From Oscheius tipulae (lineage: Eukaryota > Nematoda > Chromadorea > Rhabditida > Rhabditidae), in contig JASJZH010000003.1 of assembly GCA_037178975.1 (NCBI GenBank), forward strand, positions 4,774,001 to 4,838,000: DNA of 64,000 bases. Reading direction: 5' to 3'. Positions 23,901 to 34,412 of this stretch are shown here, piece after piece (positions within the stretch are counted from its first letter, which is position 1; each line of letters starts with the position of its first letter). Under the pieces are notes generated by a model. The model ran no database searches. It was not told where the DNA came from and saw only the letters and a program-made list of their open reading frames with translations. The position numbers and the translations under genes are program-made.

Positions 23901-24862
23901 GGAATTGGTTTCCATCGCTCAAGTTTTGAAAAAAAAAAAAGGAACAGTGGAATTCGATGCAGTATTGGGGAAAATGAGAAAAGTATCGTAAGAAACGTGA
24001 GATTTTACTGAAGTCTTTTGGAGCCGAGTACTGGTATCTCACCCCATATCCCGACTTTCCCAACTACCTTTGACTCACTCAGTTTGTGGAGGTCCTCGGT
24101 CAGTTTGAGCGCATGCTTGAGGTTTCCCTGTTTGTAGAGAGAGAAAGCAAGATATTCCATGGCGTCTTCCTTGTTCGCCTGTCCATCTTCTCGCTCTCCC
24201 TCGATCTCAAGTAGTCTCAAGGCCTCTTCCATCCACATAATAGTGTGGTAATAGTCTTCGTCGTTGTAAGCGGCTCGTCCAATCTCAAAGCAGTCGTGAG
24301 CTGAAGTCATCAATTTCGCTGTAACCAGAAGACTCACAGTTAAACGTGTAGTTTCCCTGCTGCTGATAGATTTTCCCCGCAGCCAAGTCTTTCGGATCGA
24401 GACGGTAGGTATCCTGTAGTCGTAGAAGACCCGTAGCAGCACCTGTCAGATCCTCGTCAGTCGGATACCTCAGTCCCTCATAATTGGCACTATCCAATGC
24501 TTCCAACAATTCTTTGGCCTGGTTTGACTTCATCTGCTTCTCAATCTCTTTCCATTCGAAGATCTTCTTCTTGATCATAAGGAAGGCATTGATCGGATTC
24601 GCAATGTCCTTCTCTCCGGTCTCGGCTTGCTTGGCATTGTTCTCTTGGTACCTGTCAGCCATTCTGAAATTGTTTCGATCACGTTAGTTCCAGAAACAAA
24701 CTCTTTCAGCTTGGCCAGCCGTGTATTTTCCTTCTCAATATATTTAAGCAGAAGCTGAGGAATGGCTTTCTCCGACTCTAGCAGACCCTGCATATCTGCC
24801 ACAGATGTGAACAAGTCAGCAGAGAAAACTGGCAGCAGTGCCACCACTCCTAACCACCACAT
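20929..24862 (-). CDS. Collagen prolyl 4-hydroxylase alpha subunit
   Basis: This ER enzyme hydroxylates proline in procollagen, using Fe(II), 2-oxoglutarate and ascorbate. ATG 24862 follows a TTTTAG acceptor by 3 nt. MWWLGVVALLPVFSADLF is a signal peptide. The N-terminal dimerisation region follows (SVADMQGLLESEKAIPQLLL), then NPINAFLMIKKKI. The TPR-like peptide-binding domain (AHDCFEIGRAAYNDEDYYHT) and MYEALCRGEVPVSEKE come next. The catalytic double-stranded beta-helix has HYDPHFD (iron His and Asp), GTGNRIATVLFY and the distal TRHAACPVLVGVKW with iron His and a Lys. It ends by 20929. The junction after LFY is unusual: the acceptor may be TCGATGAG, giving YSQPVFGG, or a non-standard CG just before ATGAGT. 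The 1.75-kb intron 21503-23256 holds a kinase-like sequence on the other strand. It is probably needed for cuticle collagen. Confidence 0.93.
21630..23001 (+). pseudogene. CK1/TTBK-like kinase, apparently broken, nested in P4H intron
   Basis: From ATG 21630 (or the internal MDGVHVKK) the frame gives KKLGEGGCGVIYEVFNLTRP, the glycine-rich loop of worm CK1/TTBK-like kinases, then HVPRIMKEGTERNYNYLIMT and LLGPS. MHDIGYLHRD and VKPSNFTIG (catalytic loop) and YLVDFGLA (DFG) follow, then the insert RKKRKTVPFRGTLRYCS and LLAKLPKEFEII. Three lesions are visible. The junction at about 22048/22084 is one base out of phase. The HRD-VKPSNF junction needs a GC donor. An in-frame TGA (22206-22208) precedes YLVDFGLA. 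The C-terminal tail also needs a frame change near 22700. A TATATAAG lies just upstream (21573). It is most simply a decaying gene copy. Assembly indels are the alternative. Confidence 0.75.
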
Positions 24863-25261
24863 TCCTAAAACATGTATGTGAAGAAAATGAGATGAAGTAT
24901 TGGAAGAAAGTAATAATGACCATAATTAGAATTAACCAAGGAAATGAAGAAAAGAAGCCAATTAATTGGGTGTGTAGCTGTTTTCTGGCGGAGACGGGCC
25001 AGCACAGCAGTCGGACTGACCAGCCGCTTCGATCGATCGGGAGAGACTTGGGATGACCTCCTTCGACCCCGGGATCGGTCAATCCGACGAAAAAGGAACA
25101 ATTGCTCACAAAAAGAGATCTCGTTCGCAAGAGTAAATAGAATCAGTAGTTGAGGAAGGATGCGTACGGTCTTGTGCAAACATTAAAGTACTGATCTCAA
25201 GACTCACTGGCAGGAGCCTGGACCACCAATTATAAACATCAACGGCATTGGACCCAAGGCC

Positions 25262-25268
25262 TTTTATA
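25262..25268 (-). promoter_or_regulatory. TATA-like box, candidate P4H promoter
   Basis: On the minus strand this reads CAGCTGTATAAAAGGCC, a CAGCTG followed directly by TATAAAA. It lies 400 bp upstream of the prolyl 4-hydroxylase start and would require a 5' UTR intron or outron. It faces away from the plus-strand gene at 25676. Confidence 0.35.
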
Positions 25269-25675
25269 CAGCTGGAAAGGGTTGTGCGCCAAGAGAGAAC
25301 AACGATCCGAATGACGATTTCAACACTTTCAAGACGTCACTTTAGGATACACTCGACGAGAGCGAGTGGATTGGGAAATGCTGTACGTTCTGGTCGTATG
25401 GAACAAATATGTTTCAAAAAAGTTTATCCTCCAGCTAATGGAAAATAAAGTCCTAAGAGAACATGAACAATAGATATTTGTACAAATCTGTTTAGCTTGT
25501 TCCAGATTCGTTCTATTCCTGCACAGAGAGCACGGACTTTTTTCGCGGCGTGGATACATGTGGGCAGGAAACTGGCTGAACAAACCTTAGTTAGGCCCTC
25601 TTAACACATAGCTCCCAAATCGGAAATCGCTCTCTTGCTCTTGTCGATCTCGTTCAAAGCTCTCTTTCAGACACT

Positions 25676-28264
25676 ATGGCTCGACTTTGGGTCCAACTGG
25701 CTCTGTTAGCTGTGGTAGTCGAGGGATCCTTCTGGTGGACTGAGAAGGAACTGGAACCAACGACCAAAAGCTATGAGGTTTCCATTCCGTCCTTTGGTAT
25801 TTGAAAGAGTTTAGAGTTCATATGAGGAGACTTTGGACCAGATGGAAGCTGAAGCACAGGCTATTTTTGGAAGTCAAGTACACGTCTGGAGAGGACTTCG
25901 CAAATCAATGACTCGTTATTCATACCAGCAATTCACTCCCGATCGTCACAAGGTACAGTCGTATCTATTTGGAATAACTGTAGTTCAGAGAGCAGCTTGT
26001 GAAAAATGCTGCCCAGCAGTAATTGGAAATAGTACTTTCCAGGGAGTTGCCACGGAAAACGAACAATTCAACTATATCCAAGATGCTAATGGTAGGTTGA
26101 ATGAGATTAGTGCAGTTTTTTTTAAGGTTGTTACAATCTGCACATAACTTGCTCTGGTTATGGGAATGTTTTGATATTGGTGGACACGACCTCGGAAATG
26201 TTCGCCTTTATAAATTTCGCACCGGGAGACCTGTCTACTTTTAACACTATCGAGGCTGTCTTGCCCTGTACTCAGTACGGATGGGGTGCTGGCGTTCCCG
26301 GCTCGGAAGTGATCAATAATGCATTTACTTGTCAAGGTTCAACTTGTTATACTATAAATAGAAATGATTCAGTTGATGGAGAAGCTCCAAACACGGCGAC
26401 GACAAAGAGACCTCCTTTCTACTATTCGGAATGTGACACGACTTCCACCTCGACTACTTCCACCTCGACAACAAGTCCGAGTACAAGCAGTACATCCACA
26501 TCGACTTCAACGTCGACTTCAACACCAACTAGTACATCGACTAGTACTTCGACATCCTCGTCCACTAGTACATCGACTAGTACTTCAACATCCTCGTCTA
26601 CTAGTACATCGACTAGCACTTCGACATCCTCGTCCACTAGTACATCGACTAGTACTTCTACTAGCACCTCAACTAGTACATCGACTAGTACTTCAACATC
26701 CTCGTCCACTAGTACCTCGACTAGCACTTCTACTAGCACCTCAACTCGTACTTCGACTAGCACCTCCACAAGTACAAGTACTTCTACCAGCACTCCCACG
26801 AGTACTTCCACCAGTACCTCGACGTCATCAACAAGTTCCTCATCGACCTCTTCAACTACACCAAGCACAACTACAGTAAAATGCTGTGTTTCTGGCGGAC
26901 TCTGGTCCGAATGGGCACAGACTCCAGCTCAATGTGCGGATTTTTGCGGCGCTTGTGGCAACGTCACAATGACTCGAACTTGTCTTTCTGAGGGTGAAGG
27001 CTGTCCTTGCACGTGAGGCAGTCTTACCATACAAAACCAGTTTCTAGAGGTCCTACTAGCTACAAGACACAGTGCAACACAGGAGTTTGTTACTACCCGC
27101 GGCAGAGCTGTTGTCCCGGATACACAGCTGCAATGGCAAATGGAACTTTTGTCTGTGCATCTGTGGTTAGTTTTAGTTGTTTTTCCTTCCCACAATATCC
27201 TCCTTCAGCCAACTCCAACAGAAGTAGCAGCCACAGCCACTCCAGGTTGTCCAACATGTTGTCCGGTCAACGGTATCTGGAGTGAATGGTCAGTCACGGC
27301 TTCTTGTAACGAAACCACTTGTGGATCCTGCGGAATCCAGCACATGAAGAGGAAGTGTCTCTCAGAGAGTTACGGATGCTCGTGCACGTGAGTCCTTGTT
27401 TTCAAAAGAGATCGTGTACTCAGCTGACTCCCCTCCAAAGTAACAAACTTATGATTTAGTGGAATAACTGATTGGGATCAAGTGTGTGCTAACAGCCCTT
27501 GTCTGTATCCTCGACAGACTTGCTGTGCTCCGTACACTAAAATTATAAGCATGAACTCCTTCGTCTGTGGCCCGATCCCAACGCCGCCTGTAAATGTTAC
27601 GAGCACCACATGCTGTCCTCCAAGTATGTTAATGAGGGGGTCCAGAACAATTCGAGTTCAGGTGGGAATGGTCTATGGAGTGATTGGGGTACCTGGACTA
27701 CTTGTAGTGCCACTTGTGGTCTCTGTGGCACTCGGTCTCGAACCAGAGTTTGCAGTTCGGAGAAGTTCGGATGTTCTTGCACGTTAGTTGTTCCTGAACT
27801 GTAATCAACAAACCCAGTGGCGAATCGACACAATCGGAGCCATGTGGATATGCTCAATGTTCAACTGGTAGTCCCTGCTGCTCCGGAAAATTCGAAGCTG
27901 TTGGTTACGACGGATTCAAATTCTGCCAAAATGCCCAAGTCTGTAAACTTTCAATCTGAAAACAATTTTTCAGCCCGTACAATGTGCTGGCCAATGGGGT
28001 TCTTGGATGGACAAGACAGGCTCCACATGTAATGACACCTGCGGAATGTGCGGCCGAGTCGCTCAAGTTCGTTACTGCCTCCCAGCTGGATGTCAATGCA
28101 CGTAAGTAGTTATTTTTTCTCCTTTTTTTCTTCCGCATGACAGTTTCAGAGGCGTCTTTGAAGCCATCAATTTTTGTAAGTCCGGTGTCTGTTTGTATCC
28201 AAGATCCTCTTGTTGTACACCTTTTGTCAAGAAGATCGTTGGCGGAGGATTCGTGTGTGCTTAG
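25676..28264 (+). CDS. Secreted mucin-like / thrombospondin type-1 repeat protein
   Basis: ATG 25676 lies 5 nt after CTTTCAG. MARLWVQLALLAVVVEGSFW is a signal peptide. A folded N-terminal region has paired cysteines (ACEKCC; CYNLHITCSGYGNVLILVDT) and resembles nematode extracellular domains of unknown function. From about 26437 to 26877 lies a Ser/Thr-only linker of some 145 residues, a likely O-glycosylated stalk. At least four TSP1-like repeats follow: GLWSEWAQTPAQCADFCGAC, GIWSEWSVTASCNETTCGSC, GLWSDWGTWTTCSATCGLCG and a last one with CNDTCGMCGR. Each ends in GCxCT at an exon end. Between them are modules with YPRQSCCPGYT, YPRQTCCAPYT and YPRSSCCTPFV. One exon per module and very regular phases suggest growth by exon duplication. 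TAG is at 28262-28264. It is probably a cuticle, matrix or surface protein. Confidence 0.85.
26437..26877 (+). repeat. Coding minisatellite (Ser/Thr stalk)
   Basis: Tandem short units built on ACTAGTACATCGACTAGTAC and TCGACATCCTCG variants encode alternating Ser and Thr. Higher-order units of about 50 bp recur, such as the CATCCTCGTC blocks near 26550, 26590 and 26630. Array length is likely to vary between strains and may be mis-assembled. Confidence 0.9.
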
Positions 28265-28509
28265 ATTGATGAATGAAATATTGTTATAATCAGCATTCTT
28301 TTGGTTAGTTGAGAGAATCGGTATCCATAAAAGAATGAGATCTCGCCCTTCAATGCGACGCTTTGGACCCAAAAAGAGGGGTGCAGATGTTCGGGCGAGT
28401 TCATCAAGATCGGCGCCGAGAAGAACATGGACATCAGGCGTAAAAATCTGTTTCCCGCAGTTGTTTTTTTCTGTATTCACAGTCACTAACTAGTCCGTCC
28501 TCTTTCATC

Positions 28510-29434
28510 ATGGACGTCCCAAAACAATCAAGTAGGTTCTTCTTTTGAGATCAGTACAAGACACTCAGAACGACAAAGAACCAACTTGGAGATTGTGATA
28601 ACAAACACAATATCCATTTCATCAATATCTACAGTAGCTCAGAGAAAGACTCCATCTTCCATGCCTACATAGATGAGCATGTAAACGATACAATCGGATC
28701 AGATGAGGAGCCCGAAAGCAACAACCCGCTCGTCATTTTGACTGCCTATGAGTACGAGAGTCACATGACAGTTTCTTTGCAGAATTCTGGAATCACCGGG
28801 TGTGTAATCTACTTAAACAATTGAACAACTATTTCAGAATGACCGTGTACTGCCACTTTTTGAACGACAGATTTGAACCGATTGGTCGACCCGAGCCTGG
28901 AAGTCTCATACCAAAGTACATTGTGAATTGTTGCAAAAGAGATGGAGCTTCTTTTGTTGGTGCTACTGTGAAAGAATACGAGACAGCAGTCAGTTTTGTT
29001 CCAATCATCAAAAGAAGCCAAGAACCTGGTAAGTGCTGCTGTAGCCTTATCTTAAAGTTATTTCAGCTGCTACACAGCTACGTCAAGACAGGAGAGATTG
29101 AAGTTATTTTCATGACTGAGCACATTTAAAGACAAGATTGGACATGGCAGATGGTCGCAGTGGCTGTATGAGTGCATTCCAATCAGAAAGTACCTCTTAG
29201 GATTGTCTTGCTCCTAGCCGTAACAATTCATGTTACGTTATTTTCCAAGATATTGACGAGAGAATCACACCCGTTCAGAATGGTACTCTTAAGGAACATA
29301 CAAAGTAAGCAGCTCTTTTATGATTACAAGAAAATGCATTCAGGAGCATTTTATCTAACAATGCCTCTATCGGAATGATAGTCTTTCGAACCCAGTGGGT
29401 GATGCAAGATAAGCTCCCGCCTGAAGAATGTTAA
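28510..29434 (+). pseudogene. GT92 (DUF23) glycosyltransferase remnant
   Basis: From ATG 28510, spliced pieces give FINIYSSSEKDSIFHAYIDE, PLVILTAYEYESHMTVSLQN and MTVYCHFLNDRFEPIGRPEP, then CCKRDGASFVGATVKEYETA and VPIIKRSQEP. This is the front half of a GT92 domain. What follows should be the core with the APLYG-type motif and the EF-EYYK segment, but it is missing. Only LLHSYVKTGEIEVIFM remains, in another frame. A stop (TAA after EHI, near 29129) interrupts the chain. In-phase pieces DCLAPSRNNSCYVIFQDIDE and NNASIGMIVFRTQWVMQDKL then match the later GT92 region. Loss of the core, a frame change and a stop mark it as a pseudogene. GT92 enzymes add galactose to fucose on N-glycans in worms. 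Confidence 0.75.
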
Positions 29435-29762
29435 TTTAAGTACAAACAGTCTCGCGCATGATGTTCCCATAGACCCTTGTGTAAGTCAATCCAAGGAAAT
29501 GCGTAATCAAACTGGTGAACGACAAAACATGGACTCTCCGAGGACAAGAAGAGGGATTGCCCATCTGTCCTAGATTACCTCTTTATTTGGAAGGAGTGAT
29601 CAGGTGGATCTTGAGAGCATAGAGCTAGATCGGAATGGGCAGAGTGAACGTCAAAACAGAGAAGTTCTCGGCCATTGAAAAAGGTTATTCAATGCTGACT
29701 CCGGGAGGGGAATGACCGCCTTCTAACTGAAATGACCGCCCCAGACAAAAGGTTTGGAGAGA

Positions 29763-30008
29763 GATATGAAGAATATGCCGTGGATCCAGGTAGCTATAAT
29801 AGTTCCTTATCAAGATCGCGAATCTCACTTGAAAGTCCTTCAAAAATTAGCCTTTTTCCTACAAAAACAACCGCTAGATTATGCCATAATCGTTATGGAA
29901 CAAGTCGAAAAGAGACCATCAACAGGGCGAGTAATTATAGCATTGGCAATCGATCAAATGGAAACTCTCACTGGCTTTTCGAAATGGGGTCAACATTACA
30001 ATCTGTAG
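29763..30008 (+). pseudogene. Beta-1,4-galactosyl/GalNAc-transferase fragment
   Basis: The frame gives WIQVAIIVPYQDRESHLKVL and then LAFFLQKQPLDYAIIVMEQV. This matches the opening of the beta-4-GalT catalytic domain: a stretch like AIIIPYRDRExHL, then DYAIxxxEQ. The next family block, a Phe-Asn-Arg-Ala-type sequence, appears only in another frame as ETINRASNYSIG. The DVD metal site, the WGWGGEDDD-type segment and the C-terminus are absent. It is a truncated, frame-shifted remnant. In worms this family includes sqv-3 and bre-4; which one is the source cannot be told. Confidence 0.7.
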
Positions 30009-30130
30009 ATGGTCGAAACGGGAGATAACCATACCAGAACTGTGTTTCCATTGAATGCTTCTCTGAAAATCGTATACAACGGTTTGTAACGCAACAAGTT
30101 TTTAATATTTGAGTCTCTCCATGGGGCTGA

Positions 30131-30193
30131 GTTCTGAAACCTCATAATGATTATGGGCTTTCAAGCCCAAAATTCATTATGAGTTTCCAGAAC
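30131..30193. repeat. 63-bp near-perfect hairpin
   Basis: The outer arms GTTCTGAAACCTCATAATGA and, reverse complemented, GTTCTGGAAACTCATAATGA differ at two of 20 positions. Inside them is a 6-bp stem, GGGCTT/AAGCCC, with a two-base loop. It could be a miRNA-like precursor or a small fold-back repeat. Confidence 0.8.
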
Positions 30194-30648
30194 TTACCCC
30201 CTCCTGCAAAGACTTCGGCTCAAAATTTTTTTTTCTGGATTTAGGCCTTACCTGAAGTTTTGTCTGCAAGTACATAATAGTCGCAACACGACTTGAAAGA
30301 GGGTCCCCCACTAACTAGATAGTCCGCTTCGAACTGGTCTGCAACACGGTTCTACGCGGCAGACTCATGTTCTCTGGGCCAGCAACTAAAATTATAATTC
30401 AGTTTTTTTAAGTTCAAAAAAAGTTTAGGCTTGACCCAAATTTAGCGAGGGGTACATCTCTACTACAAATTTTGCGAGAGGTAATCATAATAACTATGGA
30501 CTAATTGATACCTGCATACAAACAATCCTAAAAATCGTGCTATGCACCATACAAGAAATTGCTGAGCATGAAAGTTTATTGGAACCGTAACAAACAACAA
30601 CTACTTTTCAACCTACGAAACACAACAACGATACGAGATTCGATAAGC

Positions 30649-31105
30649 TTAGTGGAAGACACCGAGGAGATCCTGTTCACGGAAGATAGAGTATTCCTTC
30701 TCTTCAACGACGACTTTGGTACCTCCATACTCGGGCAACAGGACACGGTCTCCGGCTTTGACAGAAAGAGGTACGAGCTCGCCTCTCTCATTTCGAGCTC
30801 CAGGGCCAGCAGAGACTACAGTAGCTTCGAGGACCTGAACGAATAAGTTTAGCTAGAAAGAATAAACTAATTCTACCTTTCCTTGAGCCTTTTCAGGAAG
30901 CATAATTCCTCCTTTGGTCTTAGTCTCGGCAGCCACTCTTTCGACGAGAACGCGGTCATGAAGAGGTTTGAAGGATTTAAGAATATCAGTGGCCTGGAAA
31001 ACAACAATAAGTGATGGTATATAAAACGTTGTTTTCCTATACGATTTTCTTTTTCCCACCAACTGAAAGACTTACAGCGGCTCGACGAAGGGCAGAGAAA
31101 AACAT
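30649..31105 (-). CDS. Mitochondrial chaperonin 10 (HSP10/GroES)
   Basis: It is the co-chaperonin that caps HSP60 in the mitochondrial matrix. ATG 31105 lies 3 nt after CATTTAG. Exon 1 encodes [10 protein letters not shown], exon 2 [20 protein letters not shown] to [13 protein letters not shown], which includes the mobile loop ([14 protein letters not shown]). Exon 3 runs [20 protein letters not shown] through [20 protein letters not shown] to LLGVFH, TAA 30649-30651. The total is about 109 residues, slightly longer than the usual 100-105 because of the N-terminus. It is head-to-head with HSP60, 374 bp between start codons. Confidence 0.96.
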
Positions 31106-31479
31106 GGCTAAATGAAGATTTGAACTTCTGATGCAAAAGAAACGCCAAGGGACTCGCGTCTCTCTGACTCTGGCTGAATTGGGCGGAGTTTTGATTTGGC
31201 GGCCAATCAGCACGGTCGAAGCTTCGCGAACCAAGTCGTTGCGGGAGCCCGCTCTGCGTCCCTAATTGCCCGCCTCTTTGAATTTTCTCTGCGCCTTACC
31301 AAACTGCTCTGGCCCTCCGCTAGTGTTCATTTTTGCATCAACGGGGTCTTATCATTTCGAGTTCACCTTTTTCTATTCAAGTTGGATAGATTCCGTCTAT
31401 TCGTAGATAGGCATTGCTTGTTACTCTCTCTGCAGTTTCCGTCTAGTTACCTTCTTTTTTAGTTTCGTTTTCAGCCACA
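31106..31479. promoter_or_regulatory. Bidirectional HSP10/HSP60 promoter
   Basis: This 374-bp spacer separates two divergent start codons whose products work as one complex. It holds a CCAAT box (31203-31207) and a perfect three-unit heat-shock element (31218-31230). A 5' UTR acceptor GTTTTCAG lies just before the HSP60 ATG. There is no TATA box near either start. Confidence 0.75.
31218..31230. promoter_or_regulatory. Heat-shock element (GAAnnTTCnnGAA)
   Basis: GAAGCTTCGCGAA is a perfect inverted three-unit HSF-binding site. It lies 113 bp from the HSP10 start and 250 bp from the HSP60 start. Confidence 0.8.
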
Positions 31480-33445
31480 ATGCTGCGCTACAGCCGATCT
31501 GCTGTCAGAACCGCTGCTAGAACCTACGCCAAGGATGTAAAATTCGGTGCTGAGGGGCGCAAAGCTATGCTTGTCGGAGTCGATCTTCTCGCCGATGCTG
31601 TGTCTGTTACTATGGGTCCCAAGGTAGGCTCTACTGATGTTTATTTACAGATATTTTTTTAGGGCAGAAATGTCATCATCGAGCAATCGTGGGGAAGTCC
31701 CAAAATCACCAAAGATGGAGTTACTGTCGCTAAATCCATCGACTTGAAGGACAAGTACCACAACATGGGGGCCAAGCTCATTCAGGTATCACCCCTAGTT
31801 AGTGTTCTTCAATATGTTTAGGATGTCGCCAACAAGGCCAACGAAGAAGCTGGAGACGGAACTACTTGCGCTACCGTGCTCGCCCGCTCTATTGCCAAGG
31901 AAGGCTTTGAAAACATCAGCAAGGGAGCCAATGCCGTCGAAATCAGAAGAGGAGTGATGGCCGCTGTTGAGCGTATTACAGCCGAATTGAAGACTCTTAG
32001 CAAGCAGGTCACTACACCCGAAGAAATCGCCCAAGTTGCCACCATTTCTGCCAACGGCGACAAAATCATCGGAAATCTTATTTCTGATGCCATGAAGAAG
32101 GTCGGAAAGAAGGGTGTTATTACCGTCAAGGATGGAAAAACGCTGAATGACGAGCTTGAGCTGATCGAAGGAATGAAGTTCGATCGGGGATATATCTCTC
32201 CCTATTTCATCAATACTGCCAAAGGAGCCAAGGTACTGTCCTTTTTTGCACATACAACTCGCTTCAGGTCGAATTCGAGAAAGCTCTCGTTTTGCTGAGT
32301 GAGAAGAAAATCAGCCAAGTTCAAGATATCGTTCCCGCCCTCGAATTGGCCAACAAGTTCAGAAAGCCACTCGTTATCATTGCCGAAGACGTCGACGGTG
32401 AAGCTCTCACCACACTGGTCCTCAACAGATTGAAGGTATAATCTTACTTTTATATAAAATGTAATCATATTCAGGTTGGTCTCCAAGTGGCTGCTGTCAA
32501 GGCTCCCGGTTTCGGTGATAATCGCAAAAACACACTAAAGGACATGGCTGTCGCTACGGGCGGAACCGTTTTTGGAGATGACTCTAACCTCATTAAATTG
32601 GAGGACATCCAGGCTTCTGACTTTGGAGAAGTCGAAGAGGTTACCATCACCAAGGATGACTGTCTTCTGCTCCGCGGAAAGGGAGAGCACGCCGATATTG
32701 AGAAGCGTATCGAGCACATCAATGACGAGATTGAGGAGTCGACCAGCGAGTACGAGAAGGAGAAGTTGCAAGAGCGATTGGCCAAGTTGTCCAGCGGTGT
32801 TGCCGTTCTCAAAATCGGAGGAGCATCCGAAGTCGAGGTTGGAGAGAAGAAGGATCGTGTCACCGATGCTCTCTGTGCCACTCGTGCTGCCATCGAGGAA
32901 GGAATTGTACCCGGAGGAGGAGTTGCTCTTCTCCGCACTCTGCGTACTCTAGACAACTTCAAGGTTTGAATCTTGGTTGTCTCTTTATTACCGTAGTTTT
33001 CAGGCACCCAATGACGACCAACAAGTCGGAGTCAACATCGTCAAGAAGGCTATTAGACAGCCCATTTCCACAATTGTCAAGAATGCTGGTCTTGAACCCG
33101 CCTCCATTGTTGAAAAAGTACGTTTGTCCATATTTTCCTTACAAATAATCAATTTTAGGTTCTTAGTCACGAGAATGTTGCCTTCGGATATGATGCGTTG
33201 AATGACAAGTTTGTGAACATGTTTGAAGCCGGTATCATTGATCCTACTAAGGTACTTTTTTTATTCTATGATCTCTAGTTTGATTCTTACAGGTTGTGCG
33301 AACTGCTCTCCAGGATGCTTCAGGTGTAGCCTCCCTTCTTGCCACTACTGAATGCGTTGTTACCGAAATCCCGAAAGAAGAGCCGGCTGCTCCCCCGATG
33401 GGAGGAATGGGTGGCATGGGCGGTATGGGAGGAATGGGCTTCTAA
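31480..33445 (+). CDS. Mitochondrial chaperonin HSP60 (GroEL)
   Basis: It folds imported proteins in the matrix as a ring complex with HSP10. [20 protein letters not shown] is a mitochondrial targeting peptide. Exons then give [40 protein letters not shown], the ATP-binding [20 protein letters not shown] and [40 protein letters not shown], the GGGVALLR segment and [20 protein letters not shown] follow. The C-terminus is the typical GGM repeat tail ending GGMGF, TAA 33443-33445. Seven introns of about 40-55 bp all keep phase. The length of about 570 residues is normal. Regulation is probably by HSF and the mitochondrial unfolded-protein response (family knowledge) through the shared promoter. 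Confidence 0.97.
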
Positions 33446-33603
33446 ACGGTACCTCACTACGCGTCGTTGAATTCGCTTGATACTCAACTTGTTTTTCTTA
33501 GGTTTTTAGTTTTGTTTAGCCTGTTATTGTTCCATTTTCCCCGTTTATAAATCTCGTTTTCGTTGTTAAATCTTTATTTTTCCCACAAAAATGAATAATT
33601 ATC

Positions 33604-34319
33604 TACGATCTGTACATGAGTACCTTTGCCTCTCCGTGTGGAATTGCGGGTTTCCCATACTTCTTTTCCGCTCGTCGCAGGAACGCCTCTACCATGGTTT
33701 TCACAACTAAATTATATATTCTTTCAAATGGCCACGTTTTTACCTTGGTCGAAAAACAAATGAGCAACTCGTCGATGCAAGGATGAGCGGAATTCGAAAG
33801 CTAGATCGTAGTGTAACTTGCATGTGTGACCATTCTTCTCCAGGCCGTTGCCAAAACGGAAAGTCGTTTCCAGTTTGCGAAAGAGACGATCATCAATACA
33901 GACCGACTGAAACTGATTAGTTTTTACACTTTCTTCTGGACAATTGCAACATTTCATGGAAACTCACATGAACTACCACCGGTGAGGCGAATATGACGCG
34001 GCTAGTGTAGCTCTCAACGAGAGGAGGGAACCCAATTTCTAATTCCGCCTTCATCGAGTGTTTTTGCTCGCTGAGAACATCGGATCGTCTACACCAGGGC
34101 ACGAATTCTCGGTATTCCGAGACATTTTCCACGACTGCGAACATTTGCTCCTTAGTGTAACTTTTTATTTACAAGCTTTTTTTTTACTGCAGATTACCCA
34201 ATGATTCGCTCCTCGGAATAACTCATCTCTGTTCCTTTGGGAGCAACTCGTTGAAAAAATCGAACTGGATGTCCGAAACGCGTTACTGGTAGCACCATCG
34301 ACACCCGTTGAAAGAACAT
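33604..34319 (-). CDS. Coenzyme Q-binding protein COQ10 (START domain)
   Basis: This mitochondrial inner-membrane lipid-binding protein supports ubiquinone function. ATG 34319 lies 6 nt after AAATCAG. MFFQRVSMVLPVTRFGHPVR is a targeting-type N-terminus. After MSYSEERIIG an intron near 34158-34194 joins in phase to YTKEQMFAVVENVSEYREFV and PWCRRSDVL, the conserved COQ10 block. SVCIDDRLFRKLETTFRF and HYDLAFEFRSSLHRRVAHLF follow, and the C-terminus is MVEAFLRRAEKKYGKP to VLMYRS, TAG 33604-33606. It is the last gene of a minus-strand series, 93 bp after the zinc-finger gene. It is convergent with HSP60. Confidence 0.9.
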
Positions 34320-34412
34320 TATAGCCTGATTTCTTCATTAGAAAAGCGGTGAGTATTAGGAATATCAGGGAGAACTGCCTCTGCGATTGTCAAAGAGAAG
34401 TCGAAGATGTCT

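Larger units (their letters stand above)
29435..30648. other. Non-coding stretch with glycosyltransferase fragment and hairpin
   Basis: Apart from the beta-1,4-galactosyltransferase-like fragment (29763-30008) and the palindrome at 30131-30193, I see no coding signal or known repeat here. Confidence 0.4.

Noticed and set aside
26422-26868. 148-codon minus-strand frame rich in Val, Glu, Asp and Leu
   Set aside because: It is the antisense shadow of the Ser/Thr minisatellite; its composition follows from the repeat.
26364-26879. 171-codon plus-strand frame rich in Arg, Leu, Pro and Val
   Set aside because: It is another frame of the same minisatellite. The Ser/Thr frame joins the cysteine-rich exons in phase and is the real one.
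32471-33007. 178-codon minus-strand frame opposite HSP60
   Set aside because: It is a shadow of the well-supported HSP60 exon.
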